Translations under genes and position numbers: made by a program | The notes under the pieces: generated by a model | The model's input: the letters and a program-made list of their open reading frames with translations, nothing else | Database searches by the model: none | Told to the model about the DNA's origin: nothing | In this document: positions 1 through 8,008 of the stretch, piece after piece | How positions within the stretch are numbered: position 1 is the first letter of the stretch | Layout of the letters: the number at the start of each line of letters is the position of its first letter | From: Streptomyces roseifaciens | Lineage (GTDB): Bacteria; Actinomycetota; Actinomycetes; Streptomycetales; Streptomycetaceae | Reading direction: 5' to 3' | Assembly (NCBI RefSeq): GCF_001445655.1 | Contig: NZ_LNBE01000001.1 | Location: 249,811-313,810, forward strand | Length of the DNA stretch: 64,000 nt

Positions 1-30
1 CGTCGGCGTGGATTCCGAGTGCGAGGTCAT
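1..30 (-). CDS. possible 5' end of a gene running off the left edge
   Basis: On the minus strand an ATG at 30-28 opens a frame of ten codons (reading M-T-S-H-S-E-S-T-P-T) that continues past base 1. There is no clear Shine-Dalgarno in the preceding bases. The inverted repeat at 119-147 would lie in its upstream region. Too little is visible to name a product, and it may not be a real gene. Confidence 0.25.
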   Translation of the reverse strand, partial: MTSHSESTPT

Positions 31-118
31 ATGGCGTTTCGGTCACGGGAGCCGATTTAAGGGGCTGAACGGCCGGGGAAACAATCGGTTCCCGGCCATT
101 TGGGAATCGGAATCTGCA

Positions 119-147
119 TCAACCTTGCCTCACTTGTGCAAGGTTGA
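119..147. promoter_or_regulatory. 10-bp perfect inverted repeat, candidate operator
   Basis: TCAACCTTGC at 119-128 and its exact complement GCAAGGTTGA at 138-147 flank a 9-base spacer. There is no T-tract. The site lies in an unassigned stretch (31-306) between a terminator and a possible minus-strand start at base 30, which fits an operator better than a terminator. Nothing else was recognised in that stretch. The regulator is unknown. Confidence 0.4.
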
Positions 148-306
148 ATTATGGAAGTGCGCGCGGCGAAGGAAGGTGCGGCGAAGGAACGCACGGCGTG
201 ACGCGACGGATTGTTATCGAGTATCGGGCAACCCTGAAGGAACGCCCGTCCAGAAATCCGTTCGATATTCGCCCGGATTCGGTGTGCGGGAAAACGGCCC
301 TCTGTC

Positions 307-359
307 GCCGGTGCCGGGCCCCGGGGAGAGGGAAAGGTGAACCAGGGCCCGGCACCGGC
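307..359 (-). terminator. terminator hairpin downstream of the 373-1665 gene
   Basis: A perfect 15-bp stem (307-321 with 345-359, GCCGGTGCCGGGCCC and its complement) with a 23-base loop lies just past the minus-strand stop at 373. Streptomyces terminators often lack a U-tract, so the stem alone is reasonable evidence. Confidence 0.6.
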
Positions 360-372
360 TCCGCGGCCGCCC

Positions 373-1665
373 CTACCGCTTGGTGACGGTCACATCGCCC
401 TGGAGCGCGAGGGCGTCGCCGAAGCGCGAGAGGGTCAGGTCCGCCGGCGTCGCGTCGAGGTGGACGGGCTCGACGTCGATGGGGATGGCCGGGAACGCAC
501 CCACCGGGAACTCGACGCCGCGCAGCGCGCTCCCGACGATGCCGCCGAAGGTCGACGACAGGGCGTCGACGACCCACGAGAAGATCATGCTGACGATGTC
601 GCCGCGCGTGGGCACGAGCTTCAAGTCGAAGGAACTCACCTCCGTGGCAGTGGCCTTGAGTGTCGTCCCCGACATGGCCAGGGTGAGCGTGACGGTGGGG
701 TCGGGCTCCAGGTGCAGGTCGTAGAACGCATCGGTCGACCCGCCCCAGAACCAGTTGATCCCGGCGCTGCCGCTGCCGGAGACGGCCATGTGGACGCGCA
801 CGGTCGGCACGTCGTCCCACACCACCTCGCACCGGACGTTGTGGATGGAGATGTCGGCCTTGTAGTACGCGCTGCTGCCCGCGAAGTCCTTGTGGTCACC
901 GGCAGGGAAGGTCTTGCCCTCCAGGTACGAGGTCGCCACCTGCGCGATCCGCTCGACCGCGTCCCGCCCGAGCAGGGCGAAGAAGGGGCTCTGCGGCCAG
1001 TCGTCGGGGAAGGGGGGCTTCGGTGTGCCGTGCTCCGCCAGGTTCAGGGCGGCCACGGCCCGCTGCGGCCGGAGGACGGGGACGGGCGCCGACAGCGACA
1101 GGCCCGGGATCTGAGGTGTGGGCAGCGTGATGCCCGACAGTACCTTCCGGGACTCTTCCAGGACGTTGGGGAGCACCACCTTGTCCAGGAAGATCTTGTC
1201 GACCCTGCTGGGCGCGTCGGCGGTGGCGCCGAGGGGGTTGAGGCTGAAGAGGCCCTTGTCCGAGGTCGTGGCCTGGACCTGGACGGTCACCGCGATGTCT
1301 TCCTCCACAGGGTTCCCGTCCCCGGAGTCGACCTTCACGTGGACGAGGTTCAGCCGCACCTGGAACGTGCTCCCGTCCAGCGAGGCGCGCAGGGCGGCGA
1401 CGTGCTCGGCCAGCTCGGCCTCGGTGACCTGGCCGGCGGCCCACCCCGACGTGAGACGGTCCCGTAACTCGGCCTCGGAGTGCGCCTGCGGGGTCAGGTC
1501 GAAGACCGGTGCCTCCTTGACGTCCCAGGAGACCGTGAACGTGACGCCTTCCACGTCGAAGGGCTGCGAGCCGGTGAAGTACTGCGGATAGAGCTGCCCG
1601 TAGACCTCCTTGGACGTCGAGTTCACGACGTCGGCATTGACGCCCACCATGAGGTCGCAATTCAT
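373..1665 (-). CDS. hypothetical beta-rich protein, 430 aa
   Basis: I do not recognise this family with confidence. The start at MNCDLMVG is chosen because an AAAGGAG lies about 6 bases upstream; an ATG 18 bases earlier has no such site. There is no signal peptide and no clear transmembrane segment. The sequence alternates polar and hydrophobic residues over long stretches, as in large beta-sheet proteins (for example residues 45-60 and the last 120). Its end, with a GAFPAIPIDV-like segment followed by strand-like repeats, recalls tubular lipid-binding (TULIP/P47-like) proteins, but that is a guess from pattern. It is followed by a strong hairpin and appears to be monocistronic. Confidence 0.75.
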   Translation of the reverse strand: MNCDLMVGVNADVVNSTSKEVYGQLYPQYFTGSQPFDVEGVTFTVSWDVKEAPVFDLTPQAHSEAELRDRLTSGWAAGQVTEAELAEHVAALRASLDGSTFQVRLNLVHVKVDSGDGNPVEEDIAVTVQVQATTSDKGLFSLNPLGATADAPSRVDKIFLDKVVLPNVLEESRKVLSGITLPTPQIPGLSLSAPVPVLRPQRAVAALNLAEHGTPKPPFPDDWPQSPFFALLGRDAVERIAQVATSYLEGKTFPAGDHKDFAGSSAYYKADISIHNVRCEVVWDDVPTVRVHMAVSGSGSAGINWFWGGSTDAFYDLHLEPDPTVTLTLAMSGTTLKATATEVSSFDLKLVPTRGDIVSMIFSWVVDALSSTFGGIVGSALRGVEFPVGAFPAIPIDVEPVHLDATPADLTLSRFGDALALQGDVTVTKR

Positions 1666-1974
1666 GCGTGCTCCTTTTTCCATTTTTTACCGGCGGTCGC
1701 GTCGGCCCATGGAAAAGAGCCCGGGAGGCAGCCTCGACGGGCGACTCCGGGCACGACGAAGCGACCAGGGCGACGGCATAAATCATGGGACGGGTCCACG
1801 GCCCGTTCAAGACCGCCGGAGAAATCCCGACACACCACCGGCGCTTTGTTCCTCACGGAAACATCCGGCCGGTGCGCGTTGGCCTCCTGCTTTCCCTCCG
1901 GTGCGCGGTCCTGGACGGGCGATGATGTTTGGCGCGATCCCGGCACACTTCCTGACCAGTTGCCGCCCGCCTGC
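1666..1974. other. intergenic region, about 310 bp, no gene seen
   Basis: This stretch separates the 5' end of the beta-rich protein gene from the 3' end of the DUF4139 gene, both on the minus strand. It must hold the promoter of the former. The longer open frames here read into neighbouring genes and show no family similarity. I see no clear hexamers and no strong terminator hairpin. Confidence 0.5.
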
Positions 1975-3534
1975 TCAGAGCCCCGCGACTTTGGAACTCG
2001 CCGACAGCTCGTAGACCAGGGTGACCGTGCGGCGGCCGCCGGGCGGGAGGGCGACGTCCCAGCGGGCGATGCCTTCGGCGTCGACCGCGGCGGGCGCCGG
2101 GGAGCAGGCTTCCTTGCGCAGGCGTACCTCCACCGCCGAGACCTCGGAGACCGGGATCCTCTCCCGCAGGACGACCACCCGTTCGTCCTGCTCCGCGGGG
2201 GCGGAGAACCGGGACAGGTACAGCCGGACCGTGCGGGTGACCACGGTCCGCTGCATGATTCCGGCGGAGTCACGGGACTCCTCGGCCTCCCGGACCACCC
2301 GGTGGTCGTCGCAGCTGCCGAAGGCGAGCTCGACGGAGGCGCCGGGGGCGGTGAAGTCCAGCGTGCCGCGGCCGCTGAATCCGTTGCCGCGGACCAGGTC
2401 CACGGGCCCGGCGAGCAGCGCATGGCCGGACCGGTTGTCGAACCGCACCACCTGGGTGACCAGCGGAGAAAGCTCGGGTGAGCAGGCGTACTCGCTGCTC
2501 GCGGCCGTGGTGAAGACGGAGAGCGGCACCCGGTGGGCGCGGCCGTCTGCGGGTACGGAGACCGGAGCGGGGGAGCGCAGCACCCGCGTCTCGCCGCCGT
2601 CGTCCACCCCGGGCAGGCCGAGCACCGGGACCGGGCCGAGGTCCCCGATCTCCTCCTCGCGCAGTTCGACGTCGACCGTGCGGCGCTCCGCGGCGGAGCG
2701 GTCCTTGAGCGTCAGCCGGTCCTCGCCCAGCCACGGTGGGTCGGTGGCCAGCGCCGACCGCGCCGTCGACAACGTCAGCCGTACGTCCGACCAGTCCTCG
2801 CCGGTGCGCTGCCAGACCATCGCGTCGGTCTCCAGCGTCAGGGAGCCCCCGTCGAGCACGGCCCGGTAGGCGGGCCGCCACAGCGCACACGCGGTGAGGT
2901 GGCTCAATCGCAGCCCGACCGGCCCGGCGGCCGCGGCCTCCACGGTCAGCTCGACATGACCGACCAGCTCGGCCGGCTCCTCCTCGGAGAGGCCCATGGC
3001 CTGCCAGACCTCCCTGAGTTCGGAGGCGATGGCGGCCAGCCGGGCCTCTACGGCGCGGAGTTGCTCGCCGTACGAGTCGCGCTCGTCGTCCACCCGGTCC
3101 AGTTCGCGGGCCCAGCGGGGCCCTTCGGACTCGCCGGAGCCGGCGCCTTCGCCGATCTCCCGCAGCACATCGGCGGCGAGGCGGCCGAGCAGGTCGAGGC
3201 GGGCGTGCAGCCGGTCGCGTCGCTGCCCCAGAGAGAGCTGCTCCTCTTCGAGGAGGTGCACGCGCCGGCGCAGGGCTGAGTCGTCGGCGGACGGCAGCGG
3301 CTCGCGCGGCGTCCAGGTGCGGACGATCCGCACGTCCAGCACGGTCGTGGGGTGATCGGCGGTCAGTTCGGCGTGGAGGGTGCGGTCGACGGCCAGGGCA
3401 CTGACCGGCCCGAGACGCAGCCGCTGGACCCCGGCCTCCAGGTCGAGCACGGCGGTGCGCTCGATGTGGGCGCGATCCTCCATGCAGGTGACGGCGGTGA
3501 CGGGGAGGGCGATCGGCTTCGGCGACGTGGACAT
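1975..3534 (-). CDS. DUF4139 (MuiA-like) domain protein, 519 aa
   Basis: The N-terminal domain (about residues 1-85, DUF4140-like) begins with the typical pattern of a strand, an acidic-aromatic stretch and a 'GVQRLRLGPVS' segment. A charged coiled coil follows (about 88-185). The C-terminal beta-rich DUF4139 domain contains the diagnostic QRTGEDWSDVRLTLSTA segment. The family includes the mucoidy-inhibitor MuiA-like proteins, whose biochemical role is unknown. No signal peptide is present, so it is probably cytoplasmic. It lies 8 bases downstream of a second, longer member of the same family (3543-5636), so the two are almost certainly cotranscribed and may form a hetero-oligomer through their coiled coils. 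Confidence 0.85.
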   Translation of the reverse strand: MSTSPKPIALPVTAVTCMEDRAHIERTAVLDLEAGVQRLRLGPVSALAVDRTLHAELTADHPTTVLDVRIVRTWTPREPLPSADDSALRRRVHLLEEEQLSLGQRRDRLHARLDLLGRLAADVLREIGEGAGSGESEGPRWARELDRVDDERDSYGEQLRAVEARLAAIASELREVWQAMGLSEEEPAELVGHVELTVEAAAAGPVGLRLSHLTACALWRPAYRAVLDGGSLTLETDAMVWQRTGEDWSDVRLTLSTARSALATDPPWLGEDRLTLKDRSAAERRTVDVELREEEIGDLGPVPVLGLPGVDDGGETRVLRSPAPVSVPADGRAHRVPLSVFTTAASSEYACSPELSPLVTQVVRFDNRSGHALLAGPVDLVRGNGFSGRGTLDFTAPGASVELAFGSCDDHRVVREAEESRDSAGIMQRTVVTRTVRLYLSRFSAPAEQDERVVVLRERIPVSEVSAVEVRLRKEACSPAPAAVDAEGIARWDVALPPGGRRTVTLVYELSASSKVAGL

Positions 3535-3542
3535 GGTGGGTG

Positions 3543-5636
3543 TCAGCTCCTGCGGTTGCCGCCGACCAGGGCCTTGCCGGCCGGGATGCGGATCTCGTAA
3601 CGGCCGTCGAGGGCGGCGGTGTCGCCGGCGGGCAGCTCCACCCGCCAGACGCGGGTGCCCGGGGCGTGGTGTTCGGGGCCCGTGCCGGGCTCGGGTGCCG
3701 TCCAGTCGGCCCGCTCCTCGATGCGGACGTCCGGTTCGGAGGTGACCGGCACCCGCTCGCGGACCTCGACGGTGACGGGCCTCGCGAGCCGGTTGGCCAG
3801 TTCCACGTGGACGCGGTGGTCGAGCACGGTGGTGTTGTTGCGCAGGCCCGAGGTCGACTCGTGCAGGTTCGTACGACGGGTGACCCGGATTCCCTCGGCC
3901 GGCCCGAGCCCCACCCGGCGGACGCCGCCGGGGGCGAGCGTGGGCAGTGCGGCGGTCAGCAGGAACTCGTCGTCGACCGTGACCTCCACCGGGCCGGCCA
4001 GCAGAGCCTGGCCGGTGGCGTTGGAGAGCACCGACGTCGCGTACACGGTCTGCTCCACGGACGGCACACAGAGGTACTCGGTGCGCAGACCGACCGGGAT
4101 CTCGGCGACGGTGATGGTGTGCCAGGTGCCGTCCGACGGGACGTCGGCGCGGGCGGTGGCGTCGAAGCGGTGGTCGAAGGAGCCCGCCGACTCGCGGGGC
4201 CGCACGGCGTGCCCGGGCAGTGGCAGCGCGGCCACCGCTTCGGCGCGGCGGCGGTACTCGGCCGCCACCGCGTCGAAGGGAGCGTCAGGAAACAGCCTGC
4301 CCCGGCGACCTCCCTGCTCGTCCGGGCCGCACAGGACGAGGGCGGCGTAGTCGAGCTCGGTACTGCTCGGCTGCGGCGGACCGGGCGCCGGAGGCGGTGG
4401 TGGTGGCGCAGCCCGGCCGGGAGCCGCCGGCGCCATGGGGGCGGCGGCCCTCGCGAAGGGGCTGCCGCCGGGATGCGGCATGCCTCCGGGTTGCGAGGGG
4501 GCGGGCTGCGACCGCTCGGGCATCTCGCCCTCGAAGTCCTCCGGGTAGTGGCCGCCTGCGCCGCCGGGCGCCGGGGGCGGTGCGCCGTAGCCCTGCGGTG
4601 CCGCTGCCGCCATTGCTGCCGGCGGTGGCGGAACGGGACCGGGCGCGGAGCCGCCCGTGGCACCACCGGGCGCGGAACCGGCCCACACGGCACCGGTCGT
4701 ATCAGGGCGAGGGCCTGCCGCCTCGTACCCGGCGAACAGGTCGGAGAGCCCGGCCGGGGGCTCGCGCCAGCCCGAAGGCGCGGGCGCGGGCTGACGGCGT
4801 CCGATCCGGATCGAGCGGAGCCTCGGCAGGTCGGTGCGGCGCCGCAGGTCGGCGGTGGCCAGGGCGATGCGCACGCCGGTCCAGTCCTCGCCGGTGCGCT
4901 GCGCGACCGAGGCACGCAGCACCAGATCGCCGGTGCCGTCGCCCTGACGGTAGGCGAGGCGGTAGGCCGGCACCCAGACGGCGCCCGGCACCCCGTACTC
5001 CAGCTCCAGGTCCAGCCCCGTCTCCGCGTCAGCGGTGCCGTCGAGCGTAAGGACCGCGGAGACCGTGGCCTCCACGTGCGCTGACGGTGCGTCGGTGGAG
5101 GCGCGGTCGAGCCTGTCCGTGGCGACGCCGAGTTCGTGTTCGGCGCGGCGCAGCGCCTCCTCCAGCTCGACGAGGCGGGCGTGCAGCCCCGTCAGCCGCT
5201 CCTCGACGAAGTCGGCCAGCCCCAGCCACGCGTCGACCGGGGTACGGCGGTGCGATTCCTCGCGCCTGCGGGCCGGTGGGACCGGGCGCAGGCCCCTGAC
5301 CTCCTCGATCAGGCTCAGTTGCCGGTCCCGGCGGCCCTGCGCGGCCGCGCACTCGTCGTACAGCCGCTCGACCTCGCGCTGCAACCCCTCGGGCGTGCCG
5401 GTGCCGAGCGGCTCGGCCTCGACCTCCACCCGCGCCTCGGTGACACGCACCCCCGGCGCGCCCAGGATCCGGGCCCGCAGCGAACCCGGGTCCAGCGAGC
5501 GGGGCAGCCCCGTCACCCGCACCCGGCCGTCCGGCGGCACGCTGCCCCGGGCCAGTCGGCGGCAGACCGCGCCCTGCGCGTACACCACGACCGAATCGAG
5601 GGTCGACCCCCACCTCTGTGCCGTCTCAGCCGTCAT
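3543..5636 (-). CDS. DUF4139 (MuiA-like) protein with long Pro/Gly/Ala insert, 697 aa
   Basis: This is a second member of the family, sharing the layout of its neighbour: an N-terminal DUF4140-like domain, a coiled coil (about residues 85-180) and a DUF4139 domain with the matching QRTGEDWTGVRIALATA segment near 255-270. Unlike the neighbour, it carries a low-complexity Pro/Gly/Ala stretch of about 150 residues (roughly 285-435) within the beta domain, before conserved strands resume at 'ELDYAALVLCGP'. The chosen start (MTAETAQRWGS) is the ATG at 5636. The open frame extends further upstream, but that extension reads through the NTPase gene and looks non-coding. First gene of a two-gene operon. 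Confidence 0.85.
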   Translation of the reverse strand: MTAETAQRWGSTLDSVVVYAQGAVCRRLARGSVPPDGRVRVTGLPRSLDPGSLRARILGAPGVRVTEARVEVEAEPLGTGTPEGLQREVERLYDECAAAQGRRDRQLSLIEEVRGLRPVPPARRREESHRRTPVDAWLGLADFVEERLTGLHARLVELEEALRRAEHELGVATDRLDRASTDAPSAHVEATVSAVLTLDGTADAETGLDLELEYGVPGAVWVPAYRLAYRQGDGTGDLVLRASVAQRTGEDWTGVRIALATADLRRRTDLPRLRSIRIGRRQPAPAPSGWREPPAGLSDLFAGYEAAGPRPDTTGAVWAGSAPGGATGGSAPGPVPPPPAAMAAAAPQGYGAPPPAPGGAGGHYPEDFEGEMPERSQPAPSQPGGMPHPGGSPFARAAAPMAPAAPGRAAPPPPPPAPGPPQPSSTELDYAALVLCGPDEQGGRRGRLFPDAPFDAVAAEYRRRAEAVAALPLPGHAVRPRESAGSFDHRFDATARADVPSDGTWHTITVAEIPVGLRTEYLCVPSVEQTVYATSVLSNATGQALLAGPVEVTVDDEFLLTAALPTLAPGGVRRVGLGPAEGIRVTRRTNLHESTSGLRNNTTVLDHRVHVELANRLARPVTVEVRERVPVTSEPDVRIEERADWTAPEPGTGPEHHAPGTRVWRVELPAGDTAALDGRYEIRIPAGKALVGGNRRS

Positions 5637-5788
5637 GTGCTGCGCCCCCCGCCGCGTCCGTGTTGGGCGCAGCCTACGCCCGAGCGGTCCGTGCTTCCGC
5701 GCCGGTCCCGATGTCGGTGACCCTTCGTACGGGCGGGGGCATGAGCACCTCCGGCGAAGTCCGCGAGTTCGCCTCGGGCCGGGGCCCC

Positions 5789-6316
5789 TTACGTCTCCAG
5801 CCGTGCCGCCAGTTCCCCGGGCAGCGCATCCCGGTTCTGCGCGGTCACGTGGACCAGTTCGATGCCGGCGCGCTGCTTGAGGGCGTCGGTGAACGGGTCG
5901 TGGCGCGCGTGCACGGTGGCGACGACGTCGATGTCGGCCGTGAGCAGTTCCCCCACGGCCTTCCGGAACGCGGAGCTTGCCAGCTCCATCCCGCCCAGCT
6001 CGTCGATGAGCGCGAGATCCCCCGGCGCCGGGCCCGGTGACAGCGGGGCGAGGGCCGACAGGGCCAGTTCGTCCATGACGCGCAGGTCGACACCGTACCG
6101 GCCGACGCGCGGCGGCCCGGGGAAGGCGACGTGCGCGAGCACGGCCCGCCTGCCGTCCAGCGTCTCCAGCGCGAAACCCACGCGGGCGGTGCCCTCCCGG
6201 ATCTCCTCCGTCGTGAAACCGACGGGCGTACGGGTGCGCAGCAGGGAGGCCAGCCGTCGCACGGCGGTCGTCTTGCCCACGCCCGGCCGTCCTTCGAGCA
6301 GGATCCTGGTCGGCAT
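5789..6316 (-). CDS. THEP1-family nucleoside-triphosphatase, 175 aa
   Basis: The protein begins [22 protein letters not shown], with a Walker A motif at about residues 9-16, followed by the FTTEEIREG segment and a Walker B-like [10 protein letters not shown]. This order and the length of about 175 residues match the COG1618/THEP1 family of small NTPases, which hydrolyse NTPs in vitro and whose cell role is unknown. It lies about 150 bp upstream of the DUF4139 pair on the same strand, so it could be the first gene of that operon. It is divergent from tsaD. Confidence 0.85.
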   Translation of the reverse strand: MPTRILLEGRPGVGKTTAVRRLASLLRTRTPVGFTTEEIREGTARVGFALETLDGRRAVLAHVAFPGPPRVGRYGVDLRVMDELALSALAPLSPGPAPGDLALIDELGGMELASSAFRKAVGELLTADIDVVATVHARHDPFTDALKQRAGIELVHVTAQNRDALPGELAARLET

Positions 6317-6444
6317 CGCGTCCTCCGAGGGTGCGTGCAGGGCGTCGTCCCTGTGATCCTCGCGCGGGCGAGGCCGCAGGAGTGAGACGGCGCTCCGGCA
6401 AGCGCGGCCCCCCGTGGGCAGGGGCCGTGCCCACCTCCCCCCTT

Positions 6445-6461
6445 ATTGCACATATATTGCA
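6445..6461 (+). promoter_or_regulatory. AT-rich promoter/operator candidate upstream of tsaD copy
   Basis: Two ATTGCA copies (6445-6450 and 6456-6461) are spaced 11 bases apart, one helical turn, with a -10-like TATATT (6453-6458) between them. The site lies about 32 bases upstream of the chosen GTG start at 6493 and is the only AT-rich patch in the 176-bp divergent gap. Confidence 0.4.
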
Positions 6462-6492
6462 GTTGCGAGCAAGAAGCAGAGGGAGACGTGCT

Positions 6493-7563
6493 GTGGGTGC
6501 ACCGGTGGTGCTGGGGATCGAGTCGTCGTGCGATGAGACGGGCGCGGGCATCGTGCGGGACGGGAAACTGCTCGCGCACGTGGTGGCGTCGAGCATGGAC
6601 GAGCACGCGCGGTTCGGCGGGGTGGTGCCCGAGATCGCCGCCCGGGCGCACCTGCACTCCTTCAACCCGGTCGTGCGCCAGGCCCTGGACCAGGCCGGGA
6701 TGCGGCTCACCCAGATCGACGCGGTCGCCGTCACCACCGGCCCCGGCCTGTCCGGCGCGCTCCAGGTGGGCCTGTCCGGCGCCAAGACCCTCGCCTACGC
6801 GGCCGGGGTTCCGCTGTACGGCGTCCACCACCTGGCCGGGCACGTCGCCGCCGACACCCTCGAGCACGGCCCGCTGCCCGAACCGTGCGTGGTGCTGATC
6901 GTCTCCGGCGGCCACACCTCCCTGCTGCTCGTACGGGACCTGGTCCGCGAGCCGATCCTGCACCTGGGCGACACCCTGGACGATGCGGCGGGGGAGTGCT
7001 TCGACAAGGTGGCCCGCATCCTGGGCCTGCCGTACCCGGGCGGACCCGCCATCGACCGGGCGGCACGGGAGGGCGACCGGCGGGCCGTGGCCTTCCCGCG
7101 CCCGCTGACCCGGCCCGGCGACGACCCGTACGCGTTCTCCTTCTCCGGCCTCAAGACGGCGGCGGCCCGCTGGGTCGAGGGCCACCGGCTGCGCGGGGAG
7201 GAGGTCCCGGTCGCCGACGGGGCCGCCGCCCTTCAGGAGGCCGTGGCCGACGTGCTGACCCGCAAGGCGCTCGCCGCCTGCCGCGCGTACGACGTCAGGA
7301 CGCTGATCGTCGTCGGGGGAGTGGCCGCCAACTCCCGGGTCCGCGCCCTGGCGGAGAAGCGCTGCGCCTCGGCCGGGATCGAACTGCGCGTCCCGCCCAT
7401 GACCCTGTGCACCGACAACGGCGCGATGATCGCCGCCGTCGGCGACCTCCTCGTCCGCTCCGGCGCCGAACCGGCGCCCCTAGACGTGTCGATCGACCCG
7501 TCGGCACCGCTCGAGTACGCGGCTCTGACCCCGCTCGCCCGCCCGGCCGTTCGAACAGCGTGA
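6493..7563 (+). CDS. tsaD: TsaD-like tRNA N6-threonylcarbamoyl-transferase subunit (apparent second copy), 356 aa
   Basis: TsaD transfers the threonylcarbamoyl group to A37 of ANN-decoding tRNAs (t6A). The sequence shows the family marks in order: [10 protein letters not shown] at the N-terminus, the metal-binding [23 protein letters not shown] and CTDNGAM near the end. The start is the GTG at 6493, preceded by GGGAGA; an in-frame extension upstream has no family similarity. In actinobacteria the housekeeping tsaD normally sits with tsaE/tsaB/rimI. Here it is instead coupled to a broken GNAT gene (stop and start overlap by one base) and to an alaS, so I infer a paralog rather than the core gene. 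Proof needs the rest of the genome. Confidence 0.85.
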   Translation: MGAPVVLGIESSCDETGAGIVRDGKLLAHVVASSMDEHARFGGVVPEIAARAHLHSFNPVVRQALDQAGMRLTQIDAVAVTTGPGLSGALQVGLSGAKTLAYAAGVPLYGVHHLAGHVAADTLEHGPLPEPCVVLIVSGGHTSLLLVRDLVREPILHLGDTLDDAAGECFDKVARILGLPYPGGPAIDRAAREGDRRAVAFPRPLTRPGDDPYAFSFSGLKTAAARWVEGHRLRGEEVPVADGAAALQEAVADVLTRKALAACRAYDVRTLIVVGGVAANSRVRALAEKRCASAGIELRVPPMTLCTDNGAMIAAVGDLLVRSGAEPAPLDVSIDPSAPLEYAALTPLARPAVRTA

Positions 7564-7961
7564 TGCCCGCCCGCGTCCGGCGCGTCTCCGGCGCCGACCT
7601 GCACGGGTACACGGACGCACTGCGCGCCGTGTACGCCGACGCCTTCGGCGGGCCGCCCTGGGCGGAGGGACCGGAGCATGCCGACGCCTACGCGCGGCGG
7701 CTCGCCGACGACGTACGGCGGCCGGGCTTCACCGCCGCCCTGGCGCTGGACGGGGACACCGTCCTCGGCTGGGCGACGGCCTGGACGACCCCGCACCCCT
7801 TCCCCGCCGACCGCTGCTACCCGCGCATATCGGCGGCCCTGGGCGGGCGGCGCACCGGCGACTGGCTGTGCGGGGCCCGCGAAGGAACCGGATGCGCGGC
7901 CTTCCTCGGCCCCCGGCACCCGGCCCGCACGGCCGTCCCCCGTCCCATCCGAGACCTCTGA
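7563..7961 (+). pseudogene. truncated GNAT acetyltransferase-like gene, 132 aa
   Basis: The ATG at 7563 overlaps the tsaD stop by one base. The first 95 or so residues look like the N-terminal half of a GNAT enzyme (SGADLHGYTDALRAVYADAFGGPPW, then VLGWATAW). After DWLCGAR, where the family should continue with the acetyl-CoA pyrophosphate loop (R/Q-x-x-G-x-G/A), the frame instead gives a Pro/Arg-rich tail and stops. The catalytic core is therefore missing. A short tandem repeat of GAGACCTCT-like units lies at the end (about 7948-7978), just before alaS. It may be a remnant of a rimI-like or other acetyltransferase. The frame is still open and could be translated. Confidence 0.55.
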
Positions 7962-8008
7962 GACCTCTGAGACCCGAGCCCGAGACCCGATCAACGGAGC
8001 AGCACACC

